Origin: Nematopogon swammerdamellus
Lineage: Eukaryota > Arthropoda > Insecta > Lepidoptera > Adelidae
Direction: 5' to 3'
DNA length: 64,000 nt
NCBI GenBank assembly: GCA_946902875.1
Contig: OX336345.1
Location: 14,663,395-14,727,394 of the forward strand
Position numbers and translations under genes: made by a program. Within the stretch, counting starts at the first letter, position 1; every line of letters starts with the position of its first letter. Below the pieces are notes generated by a model. It ran no database searches and had not been told where the DNA came from. It saw only the letters and a list, made by a program, of their open reading frames with translations. Shown one piece after another: positions 35,304 through 45,921 of the stretch.

Positions 35304-35618
35304 CTCGCACGTAGGCTTACCATCCGTCCGGATTTGTCCGGACTTTGTCCGGATTTTTTATTTGTCAGGATTTTTTACTTAGATGGAAAAATTTTCAATG
35401 AATGCTTAATTTTCACATTAAATTAGGCACTTCAAAATAAAACATAAGTATAAAATCCTTCTTAGATCTTTATTAAACTACGTACGTGGACACGTGGGAC
35501 AAAACGCCTGCGATTTATTAATTGATTTCATTTTGTGACTAAAATGTAAGGACTTTTTTTAATGTCCGGCTTTTTGTTAGGACATTTCAAATTTTGAAAC
35601 GGTAACCCTACTCGCACG
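35304..35618. mobile_element. hAT-type MITE with 8-bp target duplication
   Basis: The element is 35312-35610 (299 bp). Its ends are TAGGCTTACC and GGTAACCCTA, a 10-bp terminal inverted repeat with one mismatch. CTCGCACG immediately flanks both sides (35304-35311 and 35611-35618), a perfect 8-bp target-site duplication typical of the hAT superfamily. The interior repeats a GTCCGGA word near the left end (CCGTCCGGATTTGTCCGGAC) and has no coding capacity for a transposase, so it is non-autonomous. The AGGGTTACC..GTCCGG type of end is seen in dispersed elements of many animals. The perfect duplication suggests a fairly recent insertion. Confidence 0.88.
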
Positions 35619-36481
35619 CGGCTTGGTATGCGACCTATTATTTGCATCCACGCTCGTATCTTCTTCGCATTACTGCCTCAATCAGTTTCAATAAAAGCAT
35701 TGTTCTCTAAACAGGATCGACAGCCTCACTCGTCCGTCGCCCACTACTCGTACTTCAACTCTGTACCTCTTCTCTACCGTAACGTTCCAACCGAGATTGT
35801 CAGTTTCACATCTGAATCATGTATGGCGAGATTTTATAGCTTTTGCAAAATTGTCGATTTCCAATTGCGTTACTCGACACTGCGGCAATGACAACATTCG
35901 ATCGCGCATAAACTGTCGACACAAATGTCAAATGATTTGTCATTTTCGAAAATATAAGTAGTAATAGTCGCTGACAACTGACATAGCGGTAAATACGAGA
36001 TTGTTTCCTTAAGGCTTAAGGGCATATTCTTTCAGTACTTATTGAAAAAAGTAAATAACTAAATGTCAATCTGACAATACTTCCGGTGCTGTCTGGGCAC
36101 GGTCTGGCGCACGTTCTTGCCTATGGGCCTAGTGGCCCTTTCGCGGTGTCGCCATCGATTGATGGCTGAATGCGACGTTCTCGCTACATTCTCCAACTGC
36201 TGCATTGTCCGTAATTCTCATTACACTACATATAATGTGTTCTTTGTTTGGTTTAGACTTGGAGTAAATTGGCCCGTTAGCTGGCCTTAAAATGTGTCTA
36301 TCTATATGTGTCGTCGAGTGTGGACTTATCGTTTTATCTAACTAAGTGTCAATACACAATTACATTATTATCAGTGTAGGCAACGTTAGCGACGTCCGTC
36401 TCTGTATTATTATTCTGTCTTCCGGAGCTGTCCCGCTGCAGACCTATGGCATGGAGGATTTTAACGGCCTTACGGAAACTT
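35619..36481. other. Non-coding stretch, nothing recognised
   Basis: Open frames here show no domain or exon signals. GGGCCTAGTGGCCC at about 36125-36138 is a small palindrome. Confidence 0.4.
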
Positions 36482-36590
36482 ACCTGCTCCTTGACAAATA
36501 CGATATATGGAGATTCATCTTTACTTAGATCTAATATTATACTTACTACCTTCTCCATGATATTTTATTTCGTAATTATTAACAATAAAT
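36482..36590 (-). CDS. Candidate exon with start codon, antisense (weak)
   Basis: On the - strand a good acceptor (CGACTCTCTCCACAG) is followed by a 33-nt leader, then ATG and 25 codons reading MEKVVSIILDLSKDESPYIV then FVKEQ. It ends at a perfect consensus donor (CAG|GTAAGT). The leader has an in-frame stop (TAA), so the ATG would be the true start of a first coding exon. I do not recognise the peptide and no downstream exon is identifiable. A 9-base donor and a decent acceptor can meet by chance in 64 kb of two strands, and this orientation opposes the transcription inferred for the window. Confidence 0.2.
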
Positions 36591-38040
36591 GCTGTGGAGA
36601 GAGTCGTAATGCTGTGTTGTGGCCTGAAAGAAAATATAATGACAAGGATTGAGAATGGATGCTTCTGTGCTTCGGCAATGTTGGAAGAATGGATGATAGA
36701 TAAGCGACTAACAGCGATTTATGAATGTGGGTGGAAGATTTGAGAAGGCTATATAGCCACACGTACCTAGACTAGATCGGGCGTATTGTGCTCAAAAGGG
36801 TCGAGTGCGTAGTACCCGTAACCGACGAGCATGTGTGAAGAAAATTATGAAAGTGGAATAGGCGGAAGAGGTGTATCAGGATCGTGACACCCGGAGATTC
36901 GTTGTCTCTGCATACCCCACTGGTATGGTATGTAATGTATTAAGCGATTGAGTCGGTCATCAATGGCCTAAAAATCCATTGCTAATTATAATGCCAGGTA
37001 TGGACTTCAAGGTCTAGTCTACATTTTTAGTTATTATCACTCTCTTGTGCACGCCGCCGATGTTTGTGCTATTATAGTAATTACTTAGCTCAACAGATAT
37101 ATTTCCCATTTATATAGATTCCTTTCCATGTAGGCGGTGATTGGGCGACTTTATGACTCCATGACACAGTCCATGATCCATCTATGACGGTCTCTCAATG
37201 AGAAACATCCGGGTCGCGAAATGGTCAAGAAACAAATTTGCTATCCAAAGATTTACAACAATCCCATAACCTCCAAGAACAATAGACTCCACAGTATTAC
37301 GTTTTAATAGCGTGAGCGTTTACTAGCTCTAAATCACAGTCGCATATAATATTTCCATTGTTTGCCCTTTAGCCCTACGCAAAATCATCGCCGGGGATCG
37401 GTACGTGCGAGCCGAGCCAGCACCACCGTGGCACCGTGTTTTATAGTTTCATACAAAAGCAGAAATAAGGTTATTGTAAATTGTGCTGTAAACGCAAACT
37501 GTTGCATGCATGAATGAAATTTTCTTTACAAATTCTCCATCATTACAAATTACAACACATACTGTTCATATACGAAATTCACGACACTGGTTGCACCTTG
37601 GCGATTGCCTTTACAATTACTTCAATACTTACACCAACCGAACAATACTCAAACCGTCTGTACCTACTCTGTACAACCAAATTTTTGCATCAAATAGATA
37701 CATCAGACACCATGATATTCCCCTTCTCATCGTAAAGTCTATAGTGTTGGCTGCGGCGCGGCGCTCGGTACAATCGTGCACAATAAACCACTGACTGAGT
37801 CTGCTAGCGTGCGTAGTCTCAGAACGCAGCCCCACCCAGCTGTAGACTTGCTGAATATTTTATAGTCTCATTTCCCGCGCTCTCCTCGTCTCGTCCGCCC
37901 TTTAGATGCTATGCTATGTTCAACGACAAACGTAATAAGAATGAAGGACCAGAACTTTCTGTATTGGATAAACTATAGGATCTAGTTCAAGTCTAGTAAA
38001 ATCTTGTTCAAGAAACCTAAATAGGCGGTTGTAAAGTCCA
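36591..38040. other. Non-coding stretch, nothing recognised
   Basis: AT-rich, with unremarkable short open frames near 36565-36762 and 37510-37835. A CTGCGGCGCGGCGCTCGG patch lies at about 37750-37767. Confidence 0.4.
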
Positions 38041-38190
38041 AATCAATTCAAAATATACTTTATTGTAGATACAACATTTTAAATAAGGTCACAAAAGGCG
38101 AGTTTAACGCCTTACGGCATTCTTTACAAACTAATCTTTTGTATGTAGAAGATTTTTATGAGAGCAGATTTAATGCAAGCGTCATGTTGT
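38041..38190 (-). mobile_element. LINE 3' end (Jockey/CR1-like)
   Basis: The reverse complement ends GAATGCCGTAAGGCGTTAA, a TCGCCTTTTGTGACC block and TACAATAAAGTATATTTTGA, then ATTG. I know this order (GCCGTAAGGCGTTAA, then GCCTTTTGT, then CAATAAAGTxTATTxGAATTG) as a lepidopteran LINE 3' UTR. No reverse-transcriptase sequence remains. Confidence 0.6.
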
Positions 38191-39735
38191 AAAAAGTAAA
38201 CATAGACAAATATATAAGAAAAATACAATTATAAAAATTAAAAACAAATTAAAAGACGTAGGTAATTAAATTATTTCATACAAATTGCCTGTCAGACCAG
38301 CACCTCTCTAAACATAATTATTTTCTAACCCATCTAACGAGTGACAACTTCGCTAATAACATCACATATGTGGGAGTTTAACTTTTAATGATACTCCCAC
38401 AAGAAATCACCAAAGGCAACAAAACAACCGTTGCACGTCCTACGTAAAAGGCAATTTCGTGAGCGCATGCGAACTCATAAGCTGCTGTTTGCGTTAATCA
38501 ACCTATGAATGAACCCATGGATGGAATGAACCCACCGCTTCGCCTGAAGCAATACTCTTGCCACAAACGAGACTCACGGTCAAACAAAATGTCAAACGCC
38601 CACATTTATAATATATTTCGTCTTTGACATTTCGTACGTGTTGGTTTTCACAGCTTTCCGGTGATCTTAGTCCACAAACTGCTCAACACTCACTCCTAAC
38701 AGGCTAAGTCAATGCTCTTAACTCACTAACCAGAATAAAAGAAGAATGGCAAATTTCTAGATCCGAAACTTTCTCAGTATTTACAGCTTGCACTACGAAA
38801 TCCAGCGTCGTAGAGATGATAAATGAGACTGAACTAGTTCCGAGTTTGGAAGAGAAACCGAGCTCACCAAGGTGCTAACGCCCTCAAATTTCGACAAGTG
38901 CGGGCGTCGCATCTAGTCGTGAAGGATTAAGCCTCTGCTGTATCTGTACCATTTATCTCAAGATGTCGGAGCAGGCCGTATTATAAGCCGCGTCCACCGA
39001 GAGTCGAGACGTACCGTACCGCCCCGCCCGCGCCCGTCTGTTCTCCTCTCGCGTGTATACAAATTGAGATATTAGCCCGTTTCGATAAGACAACATCAAT
39101 TTTTGGAGCGACTTCAGAATGGGATTACTCAAAGCGTAATTTATCGCCCGTTTAACCTTCCCTTCCATGAAATCATCTTCGGTCTTATTTTGTTTATGAT
39201 GATGATAGATGAACCATATTTTAATATTGACTTCCGTTGAATTGATGATTTTCAGTACAAATTATTTGGTAAGCACCAATGTAGGTATGTAGGGTATTTA
39301 TGTATGTACTCTCACAACCGTCGCACCGACAGAGTGCTCATGAACATGAGCCATACGTTTGGCCCGAAGCGTCGAACCACATAGCCTGGGGAACGAACGT
39401 GAGTAAAGCAAAGCCGTATTTTTTTTACAATGTTTAACAACCACGGTAATTTAAAATTCAACATGTAAAACCTAAGTTACATTAATGTAGTCTTCATCTC
39501 TTCATCTATGTGAGTTGCCTTGTTCTAAAAGCAATCTGTCCATGTGAGTGTACGATGGATGAATGATGATAAATGGAACAGCAGTCAAAAGTTATTGGTC
39601 ATTATACTGTTGAGATACATCATTTTACATTCCATCTGGTCTCCTTTCACTGTTTTTAAATGTACACTTTAGACGCATTACTTCTTTAATCCTATCATTC
39701 TAAAGTTCGTCGTCTACTTTCTCATTTTCTATTTC
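38191..39735. other. Non-coding stretch, nothing recognised
   Basis: No supported gene. A CCGCCCCGCCCGCGCCCG islet lies at about 39019-39036. Confidence 0.4.
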
Positions 39736-40149
39736 ATGTCTGCGACCTCTGTTGCGACTTGTATGCACACGAGCTTGTCACGGTGGCGGCGCGGCATGGC
39801 GCGGCTGCGTTGCGTTGTGCTGTGGATACTAGGGGAACATGAGCATGACACAACACACATCCTGAGCCGTGTTTCTGTCGAGTTGAGTCACGCGGTTCTC
39901 CGAAGGCCTCCCCAGCCTACGGCTATGTTCGAGGCGATTGTCTCAGAAATGCTAATTTTTGCGTCGCGCGCGCACTCGAACCGTGCTCAATGTATCAGCG
40001 AGTCTACTCGCGTGCGGGTGTTGTACGTGAATTCGTGTATCTGTGCCGTGTCTCGGATACTTTATGCCGCCGGGGGCGCCTCGTTTAATATGGACCGGCA
40101 TCGCGGCGGCGCGGGTGACTGCGCTCAATTAAGTGCTCGGTTCCGATGA
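39736..40149 (+). CDS. Unrecognised open frame in GC-rich islet (doubtful)
   Basis: 137 codons, starting MSATSVATCMHTSLSRWRRG, rich in Arg, Ala, Cys and His. The whole stretch (about 39760-40150) is far GC-richer than its surroundings (GGTGGCGGCGCGGCATGGCG, ATCGCGGCGGCGCGGGTGAC), which lengthens random open frames. I see no domain, signal peptide or splice signal that decides the matter. It could be a 5' UTR exon or CpG-rich regulatory DNA of an alternative promoter. Confidence 0.15.
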   Translation: MSATSVATCMHTSLSRWRRGMARLRCVVLWILGEHEHDTTHILSRVSVELSHAVLRRPPQPTAMFEAIVSEMLIFASRAHSNRAQCISESTRVRVLYVNSCICAVSRILYAAGGASFNMDRHRGGAGDCAQLSARFR

Positions 40150-40660
40150 TGCAATGAAGCGTGGCATTGTTTGTTCCGAATTTGTATTTGGTCGTGACTC
40201 TGCCGCGAATGGCTGTTCCCGTGGTGCCGCTTGAAAATACATAATGGTAGGTGAGAATTCACATTTGGAGAATAGAACATTCAGTGACACGAACCTCTCA
40301 CGCACTAACTTTGATTACAAGCTTATGTAAGGGGTAGATATTAATGTTATTTGCAGCAGGATCATATTTGTATATTTGCATTTTAATGAAGTTGTAATTG
40401 CTCGGTAGAGCGAGTCCCAGGACTAACATGGCAAATGGCTCTGGTTGTATCGCTTCACATTCCGCTGCCTTATTGGGATGCTGCGCCTGCTGAGGTAAAT
40501 GGAATGTAGCGATTATCACTTGCTTATAACTATTACGCTATTGGGTACTTTAGCTTGATTGGATAAATTTAAAATTATAAGCACGTTGTCCCCGAATTAG
40601 TGAGTTTATTATCGATGTTGTGGGTAAACATTGAAGATATAAACATAGATTTTTTTTATG
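40150..40660. other. Non-coding stretch, nothing recognised
   Basis: No supported gene or repeat. Confidence 0.45.
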
Positions 40661-40901
40661 GAAACTGACACGGTTGGATACATCACCTACAACGTCCGTC
40701 ATGTCAGCCCATAACACCGGGTGAACTAGGTGCCATGTCAGTGCTTCCCCCTTTGATCGTGCCGGCTACACTAAACTGGTCGGAAACACAAACTATTTAC
40801 ATAGCCGTTTAGACCGACGTTTCATTCGGTGCGGTGGTTCCAACCCGGGCGGGTTAAACCCTACCACCAAGTAAGATTAGGAGGGAAGGGACCTACAGTT
40901 T
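40661..40901 (+). repeat. SINE-like family T, copy 1
   Basis: Nearly collinear with 61197-61441. Blocks are GAAACTGACACGGTTGG, TACATCACCTACAAC, TGTCAGCCCATAACACCGGG, TGAACTAGGTGCCATGTCAG, a CGGCTACACT block, AACTATTTACATAGCCGTTT, GACCGACGTTTC and CTACCACC, then GTAAG and GGGAAGGGACCTACAGTT. The closing segment (CCTACCACC..AGTAAG..AAGGGACC.ACAGTTT) is shared with SINE family S, so the two families have a common module. Confidence 0.85.
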
Positions 40902-41448
40902 TGTAGACGTATTAGTTACATACAAAAAATCATATCGTACAAGGTAAAGCTTAAAAAAACTAAAAAAAAACGAACATCTGCCGAAAAGCTTTAAACAAAT
41001 TCCAAACAGCAGCGTCTATACTGAACCCATTCGACCCGCGTGTACCGCCGGCAGACGCGAAAAAACTCGACGTAAACAAAAATAAAAGGCTGCCGTAGAA
41101 AATTACGGTCCGTTGCGGTGTGGTCGGCGGCGCGGCCGCAGGCTACAAGTTTAGTCTCAGCTCAGTTGGTCGTACAAGAATAGGTAGGATACATCTCGAC
41201 TCGACCAATCTCAACATGGACCAATACGTAGTTAAATATTCGAAACTGGATTGCAATGCAAGTTGTCCACTTCGGAGACATACTGTCTGCGTTCGCCTTT
41301 CTGACAAACTGTGCTGACTCAGGCGTTTTGTATACATCCTACTGGGCTAGGTCGCCATCTTTGATTTCTTCATAGCGGATGAAGAAGTCATTCGAAATCA
41401 CAGGTAGGTACTTTTGCTTGTTAATCTTTTTTATATTTATTAAATACT
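40902..41448. other. Non-coding stretch, nothing recognised
   Basis: Contains a GGCGGCGCGGCCGCAGG islet near 41125-41141. ATCACAG|GTAGGT at about 41403 has too poor a pyrimidine tract for a ratchet call. Confidence 0.45.
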
Positions 41449-41832
41449 AGCTTTTGCCCGCGGCTTCGCTCTCGTGAAATTCATATATAAAAAGAAGAAA
41501 GTAAGTAACCCCGTTTCCGTACCCTTATTTCGGCGCGCGGAACAATTCGGTTTGTATGAGAACCTATTTAGCGTAACCGGAACTGAATTTTAGTTAACCT
41601 ATCCTGCCTGTGTCCCGTATAGTAAAATGTGCATGTACTAAGTTTAATTGAATTCGGATGATCGGTTTAAGAGTTATGGAGGAACATACATAGGTACACA
41701 CAGAAAATATTTCTAAAAATCCTCAATTTAGTTTTAGTATCACACACAGAGTCTACAAACGCAATATCTCGCAAAACAAAGTAACTTAATCCATGACCAT
41801 CCTATTACAGATTTATTATTAGTATTGATTTA
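41449..41832 (+). repeat. Family L, most complete copy
   Basis: Head motif at 41449-41480, then AAAGAAGAAAGTAAGTAAC, GGCGCGCGGAACAA, TCGGTTTGTATG, AGCGTAACCGGAACTGAATT and TGTGTCCCGTATAGTAAAAT, then a GAGTTATGGAGGAACATACA block and, after a short ACAC run, the same right part as 11995-12315. This copy links the head motif to the body and shows they belong to one family. The palindrome at 8746-11328 contains the same two parts rearranged. Confidence 0.8.
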
Positions 41833-41936
41833 GAAGTTTCAGTTGAGTCATCATTTTTGTTCCGATTTTATTAAATGTCACGTCTCAAGAAGATTTCAAT
41901 ATCTGCCACTGTAGTCATAGGAGATGACGATAGAAA

Positions 41937-42075
41937 TTAGATAGATAGATAGATAGAAAATTCTTTATTGCTCCAGTAAACATTAAACAGTAACAAATAC
42001 ATTGGAAAATTTACATAAGGTGCAAAGGCGGACTTATCCCTTACAGAGATTTCTTACAGTCAACCTTTGGATGTT
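41937..42075 (-). mobile_element. LINE 3' end with (CTAT)n tail
   Basis: On the - strand, CCAAAGGTTGACTGTAAGAA, then TCTCTGTAAGGGATAAGTCC, GCCTTTGCACC and GCAATAAAGAATTTT, ending in CTAT repeats (TAGA repeats on + at 41938-41957). The GTAAGGGATAAGTCCGCCTT phrase and AATAAA signal are typical of lepidopteran LINE 3' UTRs. Confidence 0.65.
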
Positions 42076-42262
42076 TGAGATTCGATAATATAGTGGAATG
42101 TAAGTAGGTAGTAGCAAAGAGTTGCGTGACAATTGGAGATAAAAATAATAATAAGAATACTTATTAATACGTACATATAATTACATGCTAGTAAAATATA
42201 AGCCATACATGTTTAATACACATAAATTACTAAATATATAGAATATTATATACAAATAAATA
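42076..42262. other. AT-rich spacer
   Basis: Poor in features; short TATA-rich runs. Confidence 0.5.
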
Positions 42263-42295
42263 TACATATATACATACTTGTCCATCCAGGTAAGT
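42263..42295 (+). promoter_or_regulatory. Possible ratchet site 4 (weak)
   Basis: ATACTTGTCCATCCAG is followed directly by GTAAGT (AG 42288-42289, GT 42290-42291). The donor half is perfect. The pyrimidine tract is short and broken by ATATA upstream. It lies only 3.6 kb before ratchet site 3, closer than expected, so it may be a chance junction. Confidence 0.2.
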
Positions 42296-43050
42296 ATGAA
42301 GCAAAAGTGGTTTTTGTTTTTTAAGTTTTTACTTCACATTGACGGAGGACATTACGGAAATTACTGTTACACGCGTATTTGTTTTTAAATATTTGCTCAA
42401 ACGAATACGGATTTTGTATTTGTTAAACTCTTAACCGAGTAACACCGGTGCTCGTGCGTGCGTGTCTGTCGAGCTAAATGTCACACTCTTGTGAGATCAT
42501 TGGAGCGTATCCGATGTCCACATAATTTTCATATTCACTTAAAAGTTTTAACAATGCCGTCGTGATTTGACTGCCCACATAATATTATGACGATCAATCG
42601 CTAGAGTAAATTAAGATTCAGAATGGGATCACCTTCGAATTACAAATGACCTACAAAGTAGGCTTACGTATGACTTATGATGAGACATACGAAATGACCT
42701 CAATATCCAAATACATCAGTAACGCAATTTCAGTAAATGTTTGGTGTAATGTTACCAATAGGATACCAAATCAGGATTTTCAACCAACATTATACCGACA
42801 ACGAACGGCTGAGCTAGAGATATCGGGTAGTCAAGCAAACTGTCCATTGTTTTGACAGTAAACTGGCACGCCAGTCGAAGCCGTTCTGTTTGTAGGCAAA
42901 CAGTGAGACGGAGGGGTATCGGTTTCAACAGGACTAAATGTTTACGCAAGTGCTCTTACAAAAACCGAGATAATGTTTTTAAGATGTATGCTATTCAAAA
43001 TATCGTGGAATAACAAATAAAAGAGATTGATCATCGACGTTTTAATAAAA
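42296..43050. other. Non-coding stretch, nothing recognised
   Basis: Overlapping short open frames on both strands at 42646-42949 are unremarkable. No supported gene. Confidence 0.45.
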
Positions 43051-43290
43051 AACCGGCCAAGCGAGTCGGACTCGCGCACCGAGTTTTCCGCACAACAAAA
43101 ATAAACTTTGAAAAAACAAACACGTTTCTTGTATGGGGACCCCCCTTATTTTTTTACTTTTTTAATGTTTTATTATTTGTTATCTTCGCCATAATAACAT
43201 ATTCTGTGAAACAATCGGCTAGCTATTACGGTTCCAAGGATACAGCCATCGGACGGACAGACAAACGGCGTAGGCGTACGGGGTAAGGAA
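43051..43290 (+). repeat. Dispersed repeat family P, copy 2
   Basis: Starts AACCGGCCAAGCGAGTCGGA then CTCGCGCACC, a hallmark lepidopteran repeat end. It continues as in the reversed copy at 20710-20945 to CGGACGGACAGAC and GGCGTAGGC. This copy defines the left boundary of the family in the window. No target-site duplication was seen. Confidence 0.75.
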
Positions 43291-43445
43291 AGGCTCCCCG
43301 ACTGCTGCGGCATGGCTGCGGCTAATGATGGAAGAGTTTAATAAAATTCAATTTCCAAGGTTGTTTTTCTTCTTTTTAGTTTGTTTTATTTTACACGATC
43401 GGGTTTTTTGGTTTGCTTTTTTTAAATATTTTTTTTTAATAATCG

Positions 43446-43533
43446 TATCATCATCATCATCATCATCAGCCTGTATCGGTCCACTGCTGGACATAGGCCT
43501 CTCCCAAGGCACGCCACCACACGCGGATAATCG
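43446..43533 (-). mobile_element. RTE-type LINE, 3' end with (TGA)n tail
   Basis: On the - strand the translation reads WWRALGEAYVQQWTDTG followed by TGA, and the stop codon itself begins a run of TGATGA units (ATC repeats on + at 43447-43468). This is the exact end structure of RTE elements. About 90 bp remain, so it is a severely 5' truncated insertion. It preserves the family sequence better than the copy at 33664. Confidence 0.88.
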
Positions 43534-45850
43534 TATATTCCAATAAATTCCAAATTAATTTTAAAATCGCAGTTTGAGTTATCTACGAACTGGGAATTGC
43601 TTACTTCTCGAGAGCTTTCTCTAATCAGTCCTCGATGAAGTCGTGGCCTTTCTCAGCATGAAATTTAATTATTTTCAAATAACCAATAGCCATAAACCTA
43701 TGCGTATCCAACGAAGATGCCATTCGTTACGTTATTCGCCGGGGAATTCTGATCGTAAAAACAAATTGAAAGTAATGCTCGTAGCTACCCCGAGCCGGTG
43801 ACACATTTTGTTTTATGCTGTCGTTAATGCAAGAAGAAAATGTTGCTACCAGCCAATCCGCCTACGAGGTCCAGCCCTGCCGTATCTTAGTGGCCTTTAT
43901 CGATACACGTCGACAATTAAACATAAGAAGCCGAAGACAGTACGTTATTGTAATCTTACAAAACAAACTTTTTCAAGCTTACGCTCGCTATCAATTTGTT
44001 CGCTGCCAGCAATATCAGTCATGCTTTCATCATAAAGAGAGAATGAAGCAAAGGTATAAATCAATAAGTTTATCAATAAAGTGGTGAAACTCGACGCAGG
44101 TGCATTTTACTGGGAACCCAAAATACGTTAGATCTAATCGATAATTTCATTATGAACCCGTTTTCCAGAAGAAACGTATCCCAGAGGATGCAATTTGAGT
44201 TTTAAAAATAGCAGTAGGTAGGTATATATTTTATGTAGTATCATCCCTGTCTGTATACATATATGGCTACTTGTCGGTGGCCTGTAGCCTGCAGACTAGC
44301 CCTGCGGTGGGCAACATAGAGCGTTAGTGCGTGCGTGCGTGCGGTCTTTTTGGTTGATGTGATGGTCTTCTCAGCTTTCTGCCTTGCTATTTTGTTGTTT
44401 GCATTGTGTAATGTATTATTATGTATTCTATTCTAAAATAATTCGTCATCAAGTTATTAACTATCATCCATCAATCTAACTGGTATCATTGTTTACACTC
44501 ATTCGATGCAAAGAGCACTGTTTACTCAGGGCCTGCCTCGCATTTTCTACGTAATTATAATGAAAATTTTCTTAGTTGAATTTTTTATTTTAGTTAGTGT
44601 ACCTCCTAGTCTTTTCTTGTGTACGATTATTTCACATAAATTATTTTTAAACTTGTTACGTCTGTTTGAATCCTTTACCGTTTCATACAAATGTGAGTAA
44701 AGTATAGATTACGGCTCGACAATTTAACTTACGCAGCGCAGTACGAGCCCCGCCCACGCGCACGCGCGCTAAAGCCTTCTCGCTACGTGCAAGTGTTCGG
44801 GGCCACTTGACAACTGCGCGCGGCAAAAATACGAGACATTCTGCAAACTGGCAACACCGGCTGGCGTAAATGGAACGAGAATTAAAATATGCATGCATTT
44901 TGTTATAGCTCGAGCAACTTTGTCCATAACTTTGAATTATTCGTTTTAGAAAATAGGTAATTGTTGTACGAGTAAGTGCTATGTTTACTAAGCTTCTATT
45001 TGTATTTTCATAATGATAAAAAAAGTTCAATGAAAAAAACAAAAAAAAATAACTGGCTCCACACTGGATCAATTTCATTTTTCAGACAAGCAGAATCAGA
45101 TTTGATGATGACTTCAATAAATTACTGATTTAATGTTCATCCGCCCATCGTAGACGCTACGCTGCCGGGGCCCTCGCCTGAGCCGAAAAAGAAACAAAAT
45201 TAGCTGTTAGCAAAAATCATAAGTGTCGGTTTAGCAAAAACAAATTTGAATAAACTGACTACACGAGTGGAGCTTAACACGGGGGACACAGTAGCACCGG
45301 CCTCGTGTCGGACACGCGTGGGCGGCGGAAACGGCAGCTCTTCGCGTTTGTTATTTTAATTACACGCAGTCTGTGCTCTGTCTGCCTCCTCCCCGCCCCG
45401 CCGCCGCACACCCTCCGCCGCCGCCGCTAGCATAAATAATATATTCGGTGCCGCTAGTCCGCTCTGTCACTAAACTATTATACCACTCTATACCTATGCA
45501 TTCCTTTAATCTGTGACTCTATGCTGTTATTATGATAAGTACAAACTCTTGCGCACTTACACCGACCGACCGAACACACCGTACCTATGTCAACGTCCAC
45601 TTACTGATTAAGGTACTGTTATATTTAATAGCAACGCGGCGTGTTAATAAGCTTCTCGGTATTTGTTGTTAATTAAATTATAATGACCTGACTACTTTAA
45701 AAATATATAATACTTATATGAACAGCAAACCGTGGCATATGTTTATAAAAAAAACTTTCTCTGCGAAGATAAGACAAAGATTTTTAACTGAATAAATGTG
45801 GCAAAATTATTTTCGTCAATGATGTGTCTCGTATTATATAATATCTCATT
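43534..45850. other. Non-coding stretch with GC islets
   Basis: A (GTGC)n run lies at about 44327-44343. CpG-rich patches lie at about 44740-44770 and 45265-45430 (CCGCCCCGCCGCCGCACACC, CCGCCGCCGCCGC). The last one lies 450-600 bp before ratchet site 3. Open frames at 43808-44087 and 44683-45078 (-) show no domain. Confidence 0.4.
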
Positions 45851-45881
45851 AACAAATTACTTTTTCTTATTTCAGGTAAAC
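45851..45881 (+). promoter_or_regulatory. Candidate recursive-splice (ratchet) site 3
   Basis: TTACTTTTTCTTATTTCAG is followed directly by GTAAAC, with AG at 45874-45875 and GT at 45876-45877. I count 13 pyrimidines in the 15 bases before CAG. TTAAC and CATTAAC words upstream can serve as branch points. This is the strongest acceptor half of the set. Same logic and caveats as sites 1 and 2. Confidence 0.5.
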
Positions 45882-45921
45882 AACGTTCTGTTACTCGCCT
45901 CGCCGTACCAAAACCAGGAAG
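45876..45921 (+). other. Possible 46-nt RS-exon or micro-exon
   Basis: Between the acceptor at 45875 and a second donor (GGAAG|GTAACG) lie 46 nt that are open in at least two frames. One reads VNNVLLLASPYQNQE; the frame starting one base earlier also lacks stops. Recursive sites in insects and vertebrates are commonly followed by such a downstream donor (RS-exon), which competes with the regenerated donor. Alternatively this is simply a short constitutive exon and the GTAA at its start is coincidence. RNA evidence would separate the two. Confidence 0.35.
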
